Shown piece after piece: positions 10,799-23,423 of a stretch of 64,000 bases of DNA (the first letter of the stretch is position 1; each line of letters opens with the position of its first letter). A program made the position numbers and the translations under genes. A model generated the notes under the pieces. The model was not told where the DNA came from, did not search any database, and worked only from the letters and a program-made list of their open reading frames with translations. This DNA is from Phoronis australis (lineage: Eukaryota > Phoronida > Phoronidae): contig NMRA01000035.1 in NCBI GenBank assembly GCA_002633005.1, positions 540,863 through 604,862 on the forward strand, read 5' to 3'.

Positions 10799-13700
10799 AT
10801 GAAAATCTCGCTGACCGTTGTTGCTTTTCTCAACATATTTATGGTCGTTTACGGTATGTTATTTTGAAAACTTAAATGGTTTTTGACTGCTCTAGACTTC
10901 ACGTACCAACTTCAAGTACCAAAATTCAAATATAATGAAACAATTTAAAGGTCTGGTTAGGACTACGTTTTTCTTATATTTCCAGTGAAATTCTATCTTT
11001 ATTAAGATGCAAATACTTATGTCTGTGTTGATAAATGCATTTGATTCATCATTTTGTCAACGGATTAATCGAAGGGGACCCGGTATAAAATGACATGATC
11101 AACATGAAACTCCTCACTGTCGTGCATAGAATATGGGTGGAGAGAATCTGAATATTCTGCTACGAACTGGGGCACTGACTGTTTAATTAAGCAAATGCAA
11201 TTTGTGCACACGAGAAGGTGACATGTCTTAACATTTGTTGGTCTATATAACGCACCTATTCACATTGGCACGATGTTCCGGTAGGTCATTTCTGCGGACA
11301 TCTTATAAATTGATACGGAGTTTCTTTAAGAACAAAACGTTGTGGCAATGTAGTCCAAATAAGCAAAAGATTTTTGGTTTTAGACCTGAAGGTTTTAGAA
11401 ATGATGCTAGTACATCACCACTAGTAGAAAGTAATCTAATTGGATGTCAACGTCACACAAGTAAAAATGTTTTATCCTAAGTGGATACATACGGTACAGC
11501 GTTTTGTTTTTGTTGATCAAAACATATATAACTTAATGTGCTCTATACAAACAAACCAGCAAGTAAGTTAGCAGATAGCTAAATCAAGTAAGATACGTTT
11601 AATTAAATTAAGCTTACTTCTGTATTCACTTGGAAACATTCCTTCAAATGGTTGTGATGTTCTGCAAGTTTGCAAGCCTGGGTCATGTTACACTAATCAG
11701 TAGCATATTTCATAACCTTTAAACTTCTGCCAAAGCAAGGTCAATGTTTGACTTAATTGAGAATACTTTGTCTGCTTAAGTACTCTCTGCATTAAATTTC
11801 AAAAAGAATTCGGGACAAAATAGTTTCCACGTGATATTAATTGGATTTGCCATCAAAAATGTAAATCTCAGCTACAATGATCAGACCCCTCCGTGTATGT
11901 GATCCCTTATTTTCATACTTCAATGTTCTGTGACATCCCAGGGGACCATGAATGTGGCCAACTAGGAGGGACGTGTATGTTTACTAACTACCCTTGTTAC
12001 GGCGTCTGGGACGCAGGCTTGTGTCTGGGGCCAGCGACAAGACAGTGTTGCGTCCATTATCCTAGTCGCGGTAAGGAATTTAACTAAAATGCGTAACACT
12101 AAAATTAATATAAAGTTGTATACATAACGTTTGCGTTTTGTAACACGCTCGTTTGCTGCGAAGTTCTTACATTTCCGTGTGACGTTATCGTGGACATTAC
12201 AGGTGAACATAAAACGGCGTATTACGGAAAATAACGATTTGTATCGAATGAGTGTGTTTTGTATTGTGATATAGCATATAGCTAAGAAAATTGTTTCAAA
12301 TTTAAAGCTCATTGATCCCGCGAACCGTTCATGAATCATGCTCCCAAAGTTTTATGGGAAGTCGTTCCTTTCATATATATTAAGTGATTTGATGATAAAA
12401 AACCATCCACACGGTTCCCACGAAATCATTGCCATTTACAATATACCACGTGAAATTGGTGACGACGCTGAGAACGTACGCGGTGATTCGTAATTAACCA
12501 TTTCGTCTTATTTACAAAACGAACTCGTGTTAGTCGACTTGTTCTTTGACAAATATTGTTAATTCCTACAATGGTTATTTTTTCTTCTCTCGAATCAAAC
12601 AATCTTGCTCTAAAGAAAAACGACGTTTAAAATCATTTAAGGAAAAACTCTAGACCCCGCATGCACTGACCGGGGAGGTGTGTGCCAGATGAGCGACAAA
12701 GCGTGCGCTGGGCACTATGATCTACGAGTGGGACTATGTTCTGGACCGGCCGACCGGGTCTGCTGCATTGAGGAACATGACGACCCATTCGCCGAGTTCA
12801 CACGACCCCCCGATCTCATCGTCGACGGACAGATCGGCATGCACGTGGAAGACAAGTCTGCCAAAGGCGGCGACACGTTAGACATTAGATGGCAAGGTGG
12901 GGAAAATGGAGATTTTCTTTCTTTTGTTTTCACCTAGTTAGAACACATAACAAGAACGTCTTTAGTGGTCAAACGCGTACAACGTAGAAATATTTCGTAA
13001 TAACTGCCCTGTTCGATTGGTGTTTTATCGTAAAGTGTAGGTATGCCAACCTGAATCTGCTTTTATTAGTGCCCAACCCTCAGTCGATGTTGCTGAGTTC
13101 ATGCTGGACCAAATTCTGGAAACAACAAAGTCGTGCAGTCGCGCGTAAAATTCGTAGCTTCAAAGAAATAATAGAGCGAACTACTTGATTTTCCTCGGCA
13201 CCCACTCAGAATCTCATAAATTCAGCCACTTGGCCATTATAACAATTAGATTCTTATACATCGGATTTAACTTGGAATTTTTGCCCGTGTTCATGAACAG
13301 AAAATGGGAAAGGTTGTTAATCTTTTTATGATAATTTCGTTCATGCATTTGTGAAGGTAAAATATCGTTGTAGATCGCTACAGCACGTTTTCATAACTAT
13401 CTTAGTCAGTTCCTCACCACTAAATGTTAAATTTGTTCGGGCTTTAGATATTTGTGGCATACCCGGAGACCATATGAAAACTGGACTCCACGCCGCTCGT
13501 GGAAGCTGGCCATGGCAAGCGCTAGTGTGGACGAGAACAGCTGAGGGAAAGTTCTGCTCCGGAAGTTTGGTGGCGCCTAATTATGTGCTTACGTCAGCAT
13601 CTTGTATAAAGAAGTGCGTTGTGAAGATGATGCCTCGTTTATTTCTCTAAAATCTAAAAATTCTCCCGTCTATTGGTTTACGCAGTATATTTCAAAAAAA

Positions 13701-16287
13701 CCCAATAAAATTAAAATTTTCCTGGGATAGAAACATGTTGTCGCTTTTCCATTCTTAACTGCTTTCTATACAGCTACTTTTCTACTGTAATTCACTTTAA
13801 TGTGTAATGCCACCAAATTGGTCTTAGATTTCTTTTTAATGGCATATAACCGAAGCTTAGGTGCTAATATTGTTAATCGAATCGAAAGATCAACGAAAAT
13901 TTGTAATGTTCATGAGAATATTTACTCTGTTGTCTTAGAATTGGCGAAGAGAGCCTTGTAGTACGTCTGGCGGAGACAGACATTTACAAGAAAGAGGGGT
14001 CAGAGGCGGAATACGATGTCGCCGTTGTATACGTGGTAAGAATGTTTCCACAGGCAGATCAGAATATTTATTGTTCGAAATTTGGTTTCATCTCTTTAAT
14101 TCTGTTTATTTTGGCCGGCCCTAAATGCACCTAGATACATGCGGCCATTGGCCTGTAGCGTCGATTTTACAAGCAGTGTAAAAGATAGCGTCTTTTAGAT
14201 TTTTTAACTTGCGTTTTGATAAAGCAATAAGACTGACAATATAACTTGCAACTGAAATATAATAGTAACTACAATTCGTGCTTCTTTTGGTTATAGCACG
14301 AGAAATACAATCAGCGCATCGGGCGTCATAATCTGGCGTTGTTGAAACTGACAAATGAGTCCGTCGATCTCGGCCGACGTGACATTAACACCATCTGTCG
14401 GCCGAACCCAAAGCAGACTTTCCAGGGCAAGAATTGTTGGACATATGGTTGGCGTCCTATACCAAATGGTGGGTACATATTTTAACTTCTTTTTTTTTTT
14501 ACTTCTCCATTAAGCATCGAAAGGAAGATGAAATGTCTATTACTATACAGTTTGCAACGGTTTGCAAAACGATATTGTTTTGATGCAAAGACTTCCAGCA
14601 AGCGGCCCCGGCCTAGTGGTAGCTTTCTCATTTATAATTTTCTGTACAAAAAGTTACTCGCTCAACTTATTGGTAAATGATTAATCAGTCAGTTTTCGAA
14701 AACAGCTTTTTATACCAACAAATAAAGTTGCCTTGTACCCTGTTCAGCTGGCTAAAAACGAATATGGCATGACCAGGCTTATACTCTCATAAAATCAGTC
14801 TCAACCGTGACAGGATTCAATTTCCACTACCTGAAGAATATCGAAGCCTTCAGCAACTATGAGTTAATCTTGTTTAGACTCTGTGCAAAAACGTCCTAAG
14901 GTTACGACATTCCGTGAAACAGGCCCTAGTCCCGAACTCCGGATGGAGCTAAGAAATGCGAGAAACTTCGGGAAAATCTTTGAGTGTGTTGTTAGTAACG
15001 GTTAATAATATGTGAGACCACAAGTTTCAAAAACTCGTAAATTTTTCTAGTAATTGTCAAGGGAATATCACACTACAATTGTATTTTCTTCCTCCACACG
15101 CGAGCTGTCGCTGCCGGATGAGATTACCAGCTTAACCGTGTGAACACAACGCTATCCACTTGGATAGCGTCAAATAACTTTTTAATGGTATTTTCTCCGA
15201 GTGATCCCAAAACACACGTTTCGTTAGGTCTTGCAAGGCCCTCGGGTATTAACTGCCTTAATACGTTTAATGTTCTTCACGGAGTGTCCATTTCTACCGT
15301 CCCCAAACTGAAGGTTGTATCGTTCTCATGCGACCGTAACCACACTGCTTCAATGTCGTTGCAGACCATACCTCTGGAATTTTGAAACAAGTGCGGGCTA
15401 CCACTTTGACGTCTCGGATGTGTTCTCGCCAAATTTGGGGTTTCACCGAAGGCTTAACATGCACTTCCAACAGACAACAGGTCGCTTGTATGGTGCGTAG
15501 AATTCTTTGAACGCAACTATTTGCTGGCAATACATCTCAACGAAATTGGAGCTTCTATAAACATGCCTTTTGAAAAGAAATATTCTTTGATTGAGAGCAC
15601 TTGCCATTATAAGAGTGGCCTTAATTAATTTTTGGCTCAGGTCAGAAACGATTTCTTTTGGGCTTGGAAGAACCAGCAGTACGTAATTGCCTGGACAAGG
15701 TGACTTGACCCGGCTGGTCATGTTATACGCATAGCAAGATCTAAAGCAACCTCAGTTCACTCTTTGACTGAAATAAGGTTATTAACGTCTTTAAATTAAT
15801 GAAAATTTTTGCACGAAACCAAGGTGTATACGGAAATTTCTAACACCTTGATGAAATTTTGAAATATTTGGATGTACACGGCACTAGTTTTGTCCAGCAA
15901 AGACGTCTATGAGACATAATAAATCTTAGTACTATGAAGATGTTTTAATTTTAAAGGAAATAGTGTTCGCAGAGAAATCAACGATGTAGGCTTCTTACCA
16001 GTAAAGCACTGCAGTTCATCATCCCTTGGAATTTATTTTACTATTCCAAGTCTGTAAACGTGCTGACATTTAATTTGCTTTCACAAACACCGTCGCTCGT
16101 GTTTCAGGTTAACAGCGGAAGCGGTTTGGTGTGCGAAGATGGAGGGCGATTCTTTCTCGCCGGCGTAGCTTCCTTCGATGAGAGCGCGTGCCAGGAATCC
16201 GAACCTACTAGAGTATTTTCGGACGTCTCCTTCTATCTGAACTGGCTGTATTTGAGAACGAGAAAGAGTTATGAGGATACTGATTAA
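10799..16287 (+). CDS. secreted serine protease homolog with two N-terminal six-cysteine domains
   Basis: Eight exons join in frame (about 361 aa): 10799-10853, 11942-12070, 12654-12896, 13448-13613, 13939-14035, 14297-14468, 15957-16000, 16108-16287. Exon 1 is a signal peptide (MKISLTVVAFLNIF). Exons 2 and 3 each carry one domain with spacing C-x6-C-x6-C-x8/10-C-x7-CC and a GLCxGPAxRxCC end, bounded by phase-1 introns, as in exon-shuffled modules. The rest is a chymotrypsin fold: CGIPGDH, then GSWPWQALVW, CSGSLVAPNYVLTSASC, NLALLKL and SGLVC. The triad is broken: His57 is Ser (TSASC for TAAHC) and Asp102 is Asn; Ser195 appears kept but Asp194 is Asn. The IVGG activation site is replaced by MKTG. 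It should bind rather than cut. The exon 7/8 junction is uncertain: an alternative donor after 16053 with acceptor at 16116 also stays in frame, and an exon may be missing there. Possible poly(A) signals ATTAAA lie at 16601 and 16621. Confidence 0.85.
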
Positions 16288-19075
16288 AATAACATGTTGC
16301 ACGCTAAGGAGATGCAAGAATGTTGAACTTTGCTTAAGTTTATAAACTGATCATTACTTCATCTTGTAATCTGTTCTCGTATCTTTTAAGTCAAACGTAA
16401 TTCCTATTCCCGATTCTCTTGACGACTTTTTAGCACTGTTTGAGTTTCGTTGTAATTCTGTCTTGGCCAATTACAAAAAGCGGCTTTTACACTTTCTTGT
16501 GCGCCAACTTCAACCTCTTCAGAGTCTTGTTCCCTCTTTTTGTGATGTTGCCGTTGAATGTATTGTGTATGCTATGTTTGCGATACCTTTATATCAAGTA
16601 ATTAAATATGATTAAGTATGATTAAAAGGGGATCAATTTTGTTCTTTTACTTCATGACGGTTGTCTCTTGAAGTTTAATTTTGGCGAAGCATAGTAGGTT
16701 GTCGCTACTTAGGGTCAATTTAATTATTCGTAACCTGACAAACTTCTACAGGCGCATTTCATTATTTAATTAAATTACTTTTCAAGTAATATTTACGACA
16801 GTGTGTGGAAACGTCTTACTCCGTGGTTGCTTTAGGTTAAGAATACACCAAGCTGTACATGTTACCAAACGTACAGTTTTTGGAAAACATCCAGTGGATA
16901 TGTCGACATCTGGTTTGGAGGAGGCGGCGGGAAAAACCATACAGTCGTGGGATTTAGTAGAAAATACGCCCCTATTCGTCGTTGATTCAACTTCCGAGTC
17001 ACTTACCCCGAGGTCAGTAACACTTAGCCAAATTTGGTCTTTTCCTTTATTTCGCAACCGAGTAGGTTGTATGCGTTATCATGAACGCGTCACGCGCACG
17101 TGGATCTGTCAGAATCGTTCAATTAAATGCACCTCACAAAAAATGAGGAATACAAAATTCGTCAGATGTCTTCTTCTTGAAAACATTTCTCGTAATAAAC
17201 ACGTAGAAAGTGAAGTAAACGCTCAAACGCCTGACCGTGAGCCAAGGACCGCCTGTAGCATCACCGAACTAAAGACTTATTGTGTAAGTGTACCAAGACA
17301 CTGGGAGGCACTTTAAGAAACCTTGGTCGACATGAAAACTTCGGGGTTTCATAACAAATCCTACTAACGGTCCTCAAAAGAAATACCGCCTCTAATTAAG
17401 ATTAATGGGCTAAAGGCGTGCACTTTTACGTCATTTCAACTCTTGACGTCATACACATGTAGGCCTAAAAAATGCCAGTGTTTGAGTAAATATCATAGTT
17501 CAGTTGACTATTCTGATAAAGCCTCCATTTCCAAAGTTCTCGACTGTTGCGTTATCGGTAGGCTAGTTGCCCCATACAATTTAAGACCCCTTTCTCGCTC
17601 ACTTTCGGTTCATTAAACAGACCTTCTGTGCATAATTAAGTTTGTATATGTAACCTAGCTCAATTTCCAGCCCAGCCTCAATGATCCCAAAATAAACGTC
17701 ATAAAAGGATAATAGTTTTCACATATCATCGCATGGTAACGTGTTGGCGCAGTAAGAAGTGTTCCAGCAGGTGTGTACCTTGCCATACCGGGTACGCTAA
17801 AAAGGATACATACCAATATCCTTGTCTCCTACTACCTTACGTGATCCCCGAAAAATCCTAACTTCAATGATTCCTTTATAAAATAGACTGCCAGTTTGCA
17901 AAAAGTTGACCAGATTTTTAGCTTTAATCAGCACATCTCTATCGAAGAAAATGCAGAGGCGTCTCGCTGGCAGTTGCGTCAGTAAACCAATCCCACCATC
18001 ATCTTTTTACTTGTATTGGATATAAAAGTCTGGAAAATCTCCTTGAATCAGGTATCGGTATGAATTTTCTCCTTAATGAGATTTTAGTTTGATACACTGG
18101 ATAATCAATCTTAGAAGCACCGATGAGGTAATTTCGCTTCAAGGCAAAACCTGGATATGTCATCGTGTCAGCGTATGAAGTCGTATGCGTGATACTAATA
18201 AGATGAACTAAAAATACATATCTCCGCGAGCAATCAGAGTTCATTAACCTTTTTAGCAGTTGATTTAGCGTATCCTAAGTAACACTCCCTGCAGATTTTA
18301 CATGGTCAACAAAGTAACGCTAATTCCCAGCCAATGGATAGTAGAAAAGAACAGTACATCTATTTCGTTTCTAGTTTCTGGTAAGAAGTCCGGATCTGTT
18401 CTTGGAGCTAATTTATTGGCGATACCTACTATTCATTACGTTGATGCGCGAGTTTTTAATCTTGTTTAACCTCACTTGTGACGACTGCTTCATTGAAATA
18501 CCATTGAAAGTTCAAATTTTGTGATAGTATTCAACAGATTGGCAAGAACACAATTGAATGATATCTGCCCCATCAATAAAGTCAAAAACAGTGTTACAAG
18601 GAACCATACCATTGGTATCGTACCAAAATGTACCACGTTGTCTTAGATTATAAGGTAGCCAAGTAGTGGACAAACTAATAGCTTGCATTTGTACATAGTT
18701 GTGAAGACTTATAGTCAAGGATCTTTCCTCGACGTTTATTTCATATTTCAATGAGCGATGCTAAGGTTAACGGATTTTATGGGTCAATAAATATACAAAA
18801 ACGGGTTTATCAAATGTTAAGATTGTGTTTAGGAATACATCTTAAAAACAAAACATGATCAACATAAAACCAATTAAAAGCGAACACAGAACAAAAAGGT
18901 AATGTTATATGAAATTAAATCATCAAGGTTACGTGAAACGCTTTTTCATCTCAAGTTTATGCATGGAATTTTTTCAAAACGCAAAATATCTAGCCCTTAA
19001 TTCATTCTAAAAATAAATAAATTTCAGAAAAAAAAACATATATACATGCTTAAGTGATACGAGTCGCAGTGCGAG
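16288..19075. other. intergenic stretch between convergent genes
   Basis: Lies between the 3' ends of the plus-strand protease homolog and the minus-strand integrase-like gene. ORFs at 16801-17316 (plus, 171 codons) and at 17999-18244 and 18512-18751 (minus) have no recognisable domain or supporting splice sites. No transposon was recognised. Confidence 0.4.
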
Positions 19076-20635
19076 TCAACAGCATTTTTCGGACAAAATC
19101 GATGCCATGACGTCACTATTTCTCTGCAACTCCTCCATAAGATGACTAACCTCCTTCCGTAGACGGTTGATTTCGATACTCTTTTCATTCAGAATTTTTT
19201 CGTACACTTTCGTGCATTTTCCCACAACTGGCATCACACATCTGCTGACGATCAGTTGATGAACATCAGAGTTCCACTCAGAGGACTTCAAATGCTTCTC
19301 GATACTTTCCTGCACACGCGATGCAACGGAAGGAACGACGTCGTCCTGTCGCGCCTGTGGATTGGAAGTCGAATCCAATGCATCCGTGTAAACACTAATA
19401 CTTCGTTCATCCACATGGCCATTATTCAAATTTTCTTCGCACACCTTGCGATTGTCTAGCTCTTCGTTTTTAACATACCATGGCTGGTCAATAGATAGGC
19501 AAACGTCGCCGTCACTACGTTCTGCGTTTAAACCCGTGTCAATGGCTTCTTGTATGGATGAGCATTGCCGATTTTCATTTCGTAGGTTAGGAAGTTGAAA
19601 ATTTGATCTTGCAGTGTCCTGATCGGGCTGTACTTGAACTTCAAGACCAACACAATGTCGCTTGGACGATGGAAGACACGAAAAAGGTTTCCTTTGCTCC
19701 CTAGATGAAGCAGACCCACTACCGACGGCGTTTTTAGTAGCCTGCTTGCGCCGTTTCAATGGATTACTTTTGTCTTCGTTATTTTGCTGTTTATTCTGTT
19801 TTCTGCTTACGAGATTTTTCCCGCCGAAGCAACACCCCTCGCACTGCCTCATAAATCGATTTACATCCTCCCGCAATGTCAACCAGTAAAAATATTTTGA
19901 GATTTCTTTCCGTGTTGTCTTGCAGTTCAGATGGTGACCGTGCTTCACGTGAACGTCATCAAAGACACTTCTTTTCGCATTGTCATCTGTAAGAACAGCT
20001 TTGTACGTAACTTGGCCACAGTACCTGAGCTCGAACCAGAGTTTCTCGCCATCTGTCAATTAGAAGGGCAATTGTCACAAAATAAAACCTGAACCAGAAG
20101 CGAATTGTTCCTCAGACAAACCTTTAAGCCCACATTGGACTGTTTTTACCATTATACGATCATTTATCTATTCCACCAGTAATCAACACAGACACGTGCC
20201 AGCTCATTACGTGTTCAGTCAAACTTTGCCGATTATCAGAAGTAGACACAACGGTTGTCTCATTTGCTCAGGATTTAGTGAAAAATATCAAGTACTTCCT
20301 TGTTTGAATATATTGAGTAAATTTGCGTGTTTCGTACTTGAAAATTGTCAAACTGCAAATTTCTCCAACTGCAAATTAGCTTTACAGTAGCATGATCTCA
20401 TGGGTCGTTGTTGCCGGGTTTTTAATTCAGTGGTGCTTGCAGAGAATGGCCAGAGACCGTGAAATAGGCATCCTTGTATTATATCACTGTAACAGATTGA
20501 AATTCACGACTTACCCAAACGAAACTGTTTGGCATAACCACAGAAAGCATTACGTTGGTCAAGGTCAGTAACGTAAGCTGGCATACTACCATCTAAAAGA
20601 TAATTCTTAATGTCGTCCAGAGTGTGTTTCTTCAT
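19076..20635 (-). CDS. H2C2 integrase-type zinc-finger protein (domesticated, no DDE core)
   Basis: Two minus-strand exons: 20635-20515 (ATG start, 40 codons plus 1 base; donor GTAAGT) and 20052-19076 (acceptor TTGACAG), giving about 365 aa. The first 115 residues match the layout of the integrase H2C2 zinc-binding domain of Ty3/Gypsy elements. A short helical lead (MKKHTLDDIKNYLLDGSMP) precedes His75 and His81, then Cys111 and Cys114, with exactly 29 residues between His81 and Cys111 and a YFYWLTLREDV core where integrases have YYWP...DV. Nothing resembling the DDE catalytic core follows. Instead there is a low-complexity K/N/Q/S-rich region and a C-terminal coiled coil (about residues 320-365, KEVSHLMEELQRNSD). 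The intact frame, standard splicing and absence of LTRs or neighbouring pol domains point to a cellular gene derived from a retrotransposon, comparable in principle to vertebrate GIN1 or KRBA2. It may bind DNA or protein; its role is unknown. Confidence 0.8.
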
Positions 20636-21799
20636 GCTGTAGCCGACACGTACACACTCTACTTTCTATGAAAACTGATTAGCAATGGGTGCAACTTCTA
20701 AAGCTGAACGAAGCAAACTAACCCGCAGCACAGCGGATACAGTATTCTTCAGACGACAAAGCAGCAGGTGGTCGCAGCGGTGGCGAGAAATTCAAACGCC
20801 TCCTGCGATAGTAAATTTTGTTCAGCCATAATGAAATCACTACGGTGGCTCAAAGGTGACCCAGATAAATAAAAAAGAAACGCGCGATGTCATCTTTCGA
20901 CCACCGTAAATCAAGGCTGCCTTCCTTGGGTAATTTCTTGCGAGAAAAACGAGCTGAGCATGCGAGATGTCGATCGCCATGCATTAATACACTAGCTTCA
21001 CTTGAGAGTGTCTCCTCTGTGGAATGCTTCACAATCATATAGCACGACGTAGAGACTGCGAATGTTACTTTTCAGTCTTAACCTGCTACAAAACGACCTT
21101 TTGGCACAAAATTTTTAATCAAGGCTACTTACAGTTATAAATGTGCGGTCTCGACTTTTTCCTCACCTCCAATTTCCCCCCAATTTGCGAACAAATTAAA
21201 TTGTTCTTACTGAATGCCTTCAAAACAACCAAACTGGAGCAACAAACCAGATGAAATGGGAGTCACAGGTCAACGTTTCATATTCACTCACGTGGTAAAG
21301 AAAGGTGTATACATGTACCTGTTCCTTAAATTTACCTGTAATATCAGATTATAAGGTGGTTCCAGATAAGGTTTCGCCGTAGAAGTATGGCAACAAATGT
21401 ATTTCTTGTCAAAACTGGTGTCAAACAATCAAATCTCTGTACAATTTGCAGAATAGAGCCAGAAAGTACGACTCATCTCTGCTGAGATTAGAATGGCGAC
21501 CATCAACTGCTAGTCTGCAATCGGTCATTGGCGTGCTATTCGTAGACGCGAGAGCCTCGCGAATACGCAAGAACACGCAAGACTTCGCAAGATTACGATG
21601 TATTGCAAGAAATATACTAAATGTTTTCGCGAGATCAATGAGTCTACGGTACTCAACCCCGACCACGCTATTTGATTCACTCAGGATCACTCATTAGGCA
21701 AGCACTTGCGAAGTAACAATTTTTCATCGAGTGAAAGACTGTCTTCTGGTCTATCACGTGGTTGCAGGTCTCGCCATGCGTAGTTGTCAAATAAACCAG

Positions 21800-21966
21800 C
21801 AGGGGCGGATCCAGGATTTTGAGTTGGGGGGAGGGGGGGGGGCAGGGCAGAGTATTAGCCAGGATTTTGCCCATCAGACATTCGCACCCCTGTATTACCA
21901 AATGGAATCTGGGAGAATTTTAGGGAAGGGGCATGGCCCCTTTGCCCCCCTCTAAATCCACCCTTC
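21800..21966 (+). mobile_element. hAT-like MITE copy 2
   Basis: Starts CAGGGGCGGATCCAGG and shares with copy 1 the blocks AGAGTATTAGCCAGGATTTT, AGACATTCGCACCCC and AATCTGGGAGAATTTTAGGG. The right end (AATCCACCCTT) is worn and no target duplication can be read. It holds a G-run of ten or more bases. Confidence 0.8.
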
Positions 21967-22435
21967 AATCACCATGATTAAATTTGCATAAATATTTACA
22001 TAAAGGAGGTATAATCTTAATTTCACCTGGACGACAGTGCTCTCAGGAGACTGCAACGGCCGGTGGATTGTAAGCAAAAGTTTTGACTTTTTACTTTAAA
22101 GTAACACAATAAACGTTTTGATGAATCCTATATGATTCACTTAATAAATATTATAGAACTCGTTGTTCCTTTATGTCTCGTAATTCAACGGCAAAAGTGT
22201 ATGCAGTAGAGAGAACACCTCGTAATGTACGACCTGTTAAACAGCGTGCTTAAAAGATACGCCTTGTGCTTCTTTTCACTGAAAAAATTCTTGAAAAACA
22301 TTTGAACGAAAACCATTGAAGTGAATTAAAAACTTTTTCCCAGCTGCTGGTGTTTCAAAACCCAATCAAATGTGCTCAAAATAAACAGAATTTATTATGG
22401 ATTATAAAAATAAACTTCTGGTAGCAAACTCACAG

Positions 22436-23423
22436 TTGAACGCCCCTGCCAACCCGCGATCGAGAACGCCCGGAAGGCGATCGAGAACGATGACCTTGCA
22501 CCAAAAATGGCAGATGCCAGTGACGTACCCAGTGAGTTTAAGTGTAATTTTCTTCTTAAATAGAGGCTACTTTGATACGAATGCAACACACAGAAAAGCG
22601 TTACAGTTTAGTCTTTGTTGTGACGATTCAGTATCCTATCTGCGTTCAGTGTTTCACGGAGGACAGTGTGACACATTGCGTCACAGCACGAGGACACTCC
22701 TTTTTGTGAATGTGGCATGTCATGCAAACAGTATGCCTCTTTCTACTGGCACAAGAACCAAAAACGTCATGAATGAAATAATTGTTCCTCAAGTTTCTTT
22801 CTATATTTGTGTTATTTCATTAGGATCTTTAATAGAACCATTGCATTTTTGTAGTGTTTAGGTAGATTTAAAAGTCCATACTAAGGGTCATTGGGCGATA
22901 CTTACATACAATTGTTTTGACAACAAGTTGACTACACTTTGAGAAAATTACAATATAGTATTTGTATTATAACTCGTCTCACTCTTTTTCAATGTAACAT
23001 TAAACTGGAGGATTAAACAGAGGATGCACGGTGAACTCAGGAACAAGACTACAAAACAGAAGAGTCAAACAAAACGTACATCCAAGCCCCGAGGGTGCCA
23101 CAAGTCATTCTGTTCATCTCTGTATCGATGTTATCAGTAAACATCAAGTAAAGTCCCATCCGTTTTATCAGCTTACACAACTTCTAGCAATTTTTAAATA
23201 CCAGACGTTCATGAGCAGGAATCTTTGAATCATCTCGTGAATGGTGTTGTCGCGCTCCTCTTTCTCTCCATAGTCAAGTTCATCATCATTCTTTGACTTC
23301 ACTGCCTATTTGTTTTTTCTTTCTTTTGCTGACTCAATTCTGCAAGAAGATTCGACTCTAGCTTTCATCTGCAGCAACAATTTGTTTACACCTGGCTGAC
23401 ACGCCACATGGAACAACTCCTGG
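22436..23423 (+). CDS. weak candidate: two plus-strand exons of an unknown gene
   Basis: 22436-22531 runs from an acceptor-like CTCACAG to a strong donor (A|GTGAGT). It reads ERPCQPAIENARKAIEND followed by DLAPKMADASDVP in the frame that enters at phase 1. 23375-23423 has a good acceptor (CTTTCATCTGCAG) and a strong donor (GG|GTGAGT). It can be joined in frame as TTICLHLADTPHGTTPG, or read alone as QQFVYTWLTRHMEQLLG. Both have splice-like borders and coding-like composition, but I could not find a start exon, an end exon or a domain. They may be unrelated or chance. Confidence 0.22.

Noticed and set aside
16801-17316. 171-codon plus-strand ORF
   Set aside because: No domain, no splice or promoter context, and a 91-codon ORF runs antisense to it. 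Length is compatible with chance in this stretch.
17999-18751. Two minus-strand ORFs that look faintly protein-like
   Set aside because: Separated by several stops, with no splice sites that join them and no recognisable family.
22397-22861. 154-codon plus-strand ORF
   Set aside because: Composition is not protein-like and a better-supported short exon (22436-22531) uses another frame.
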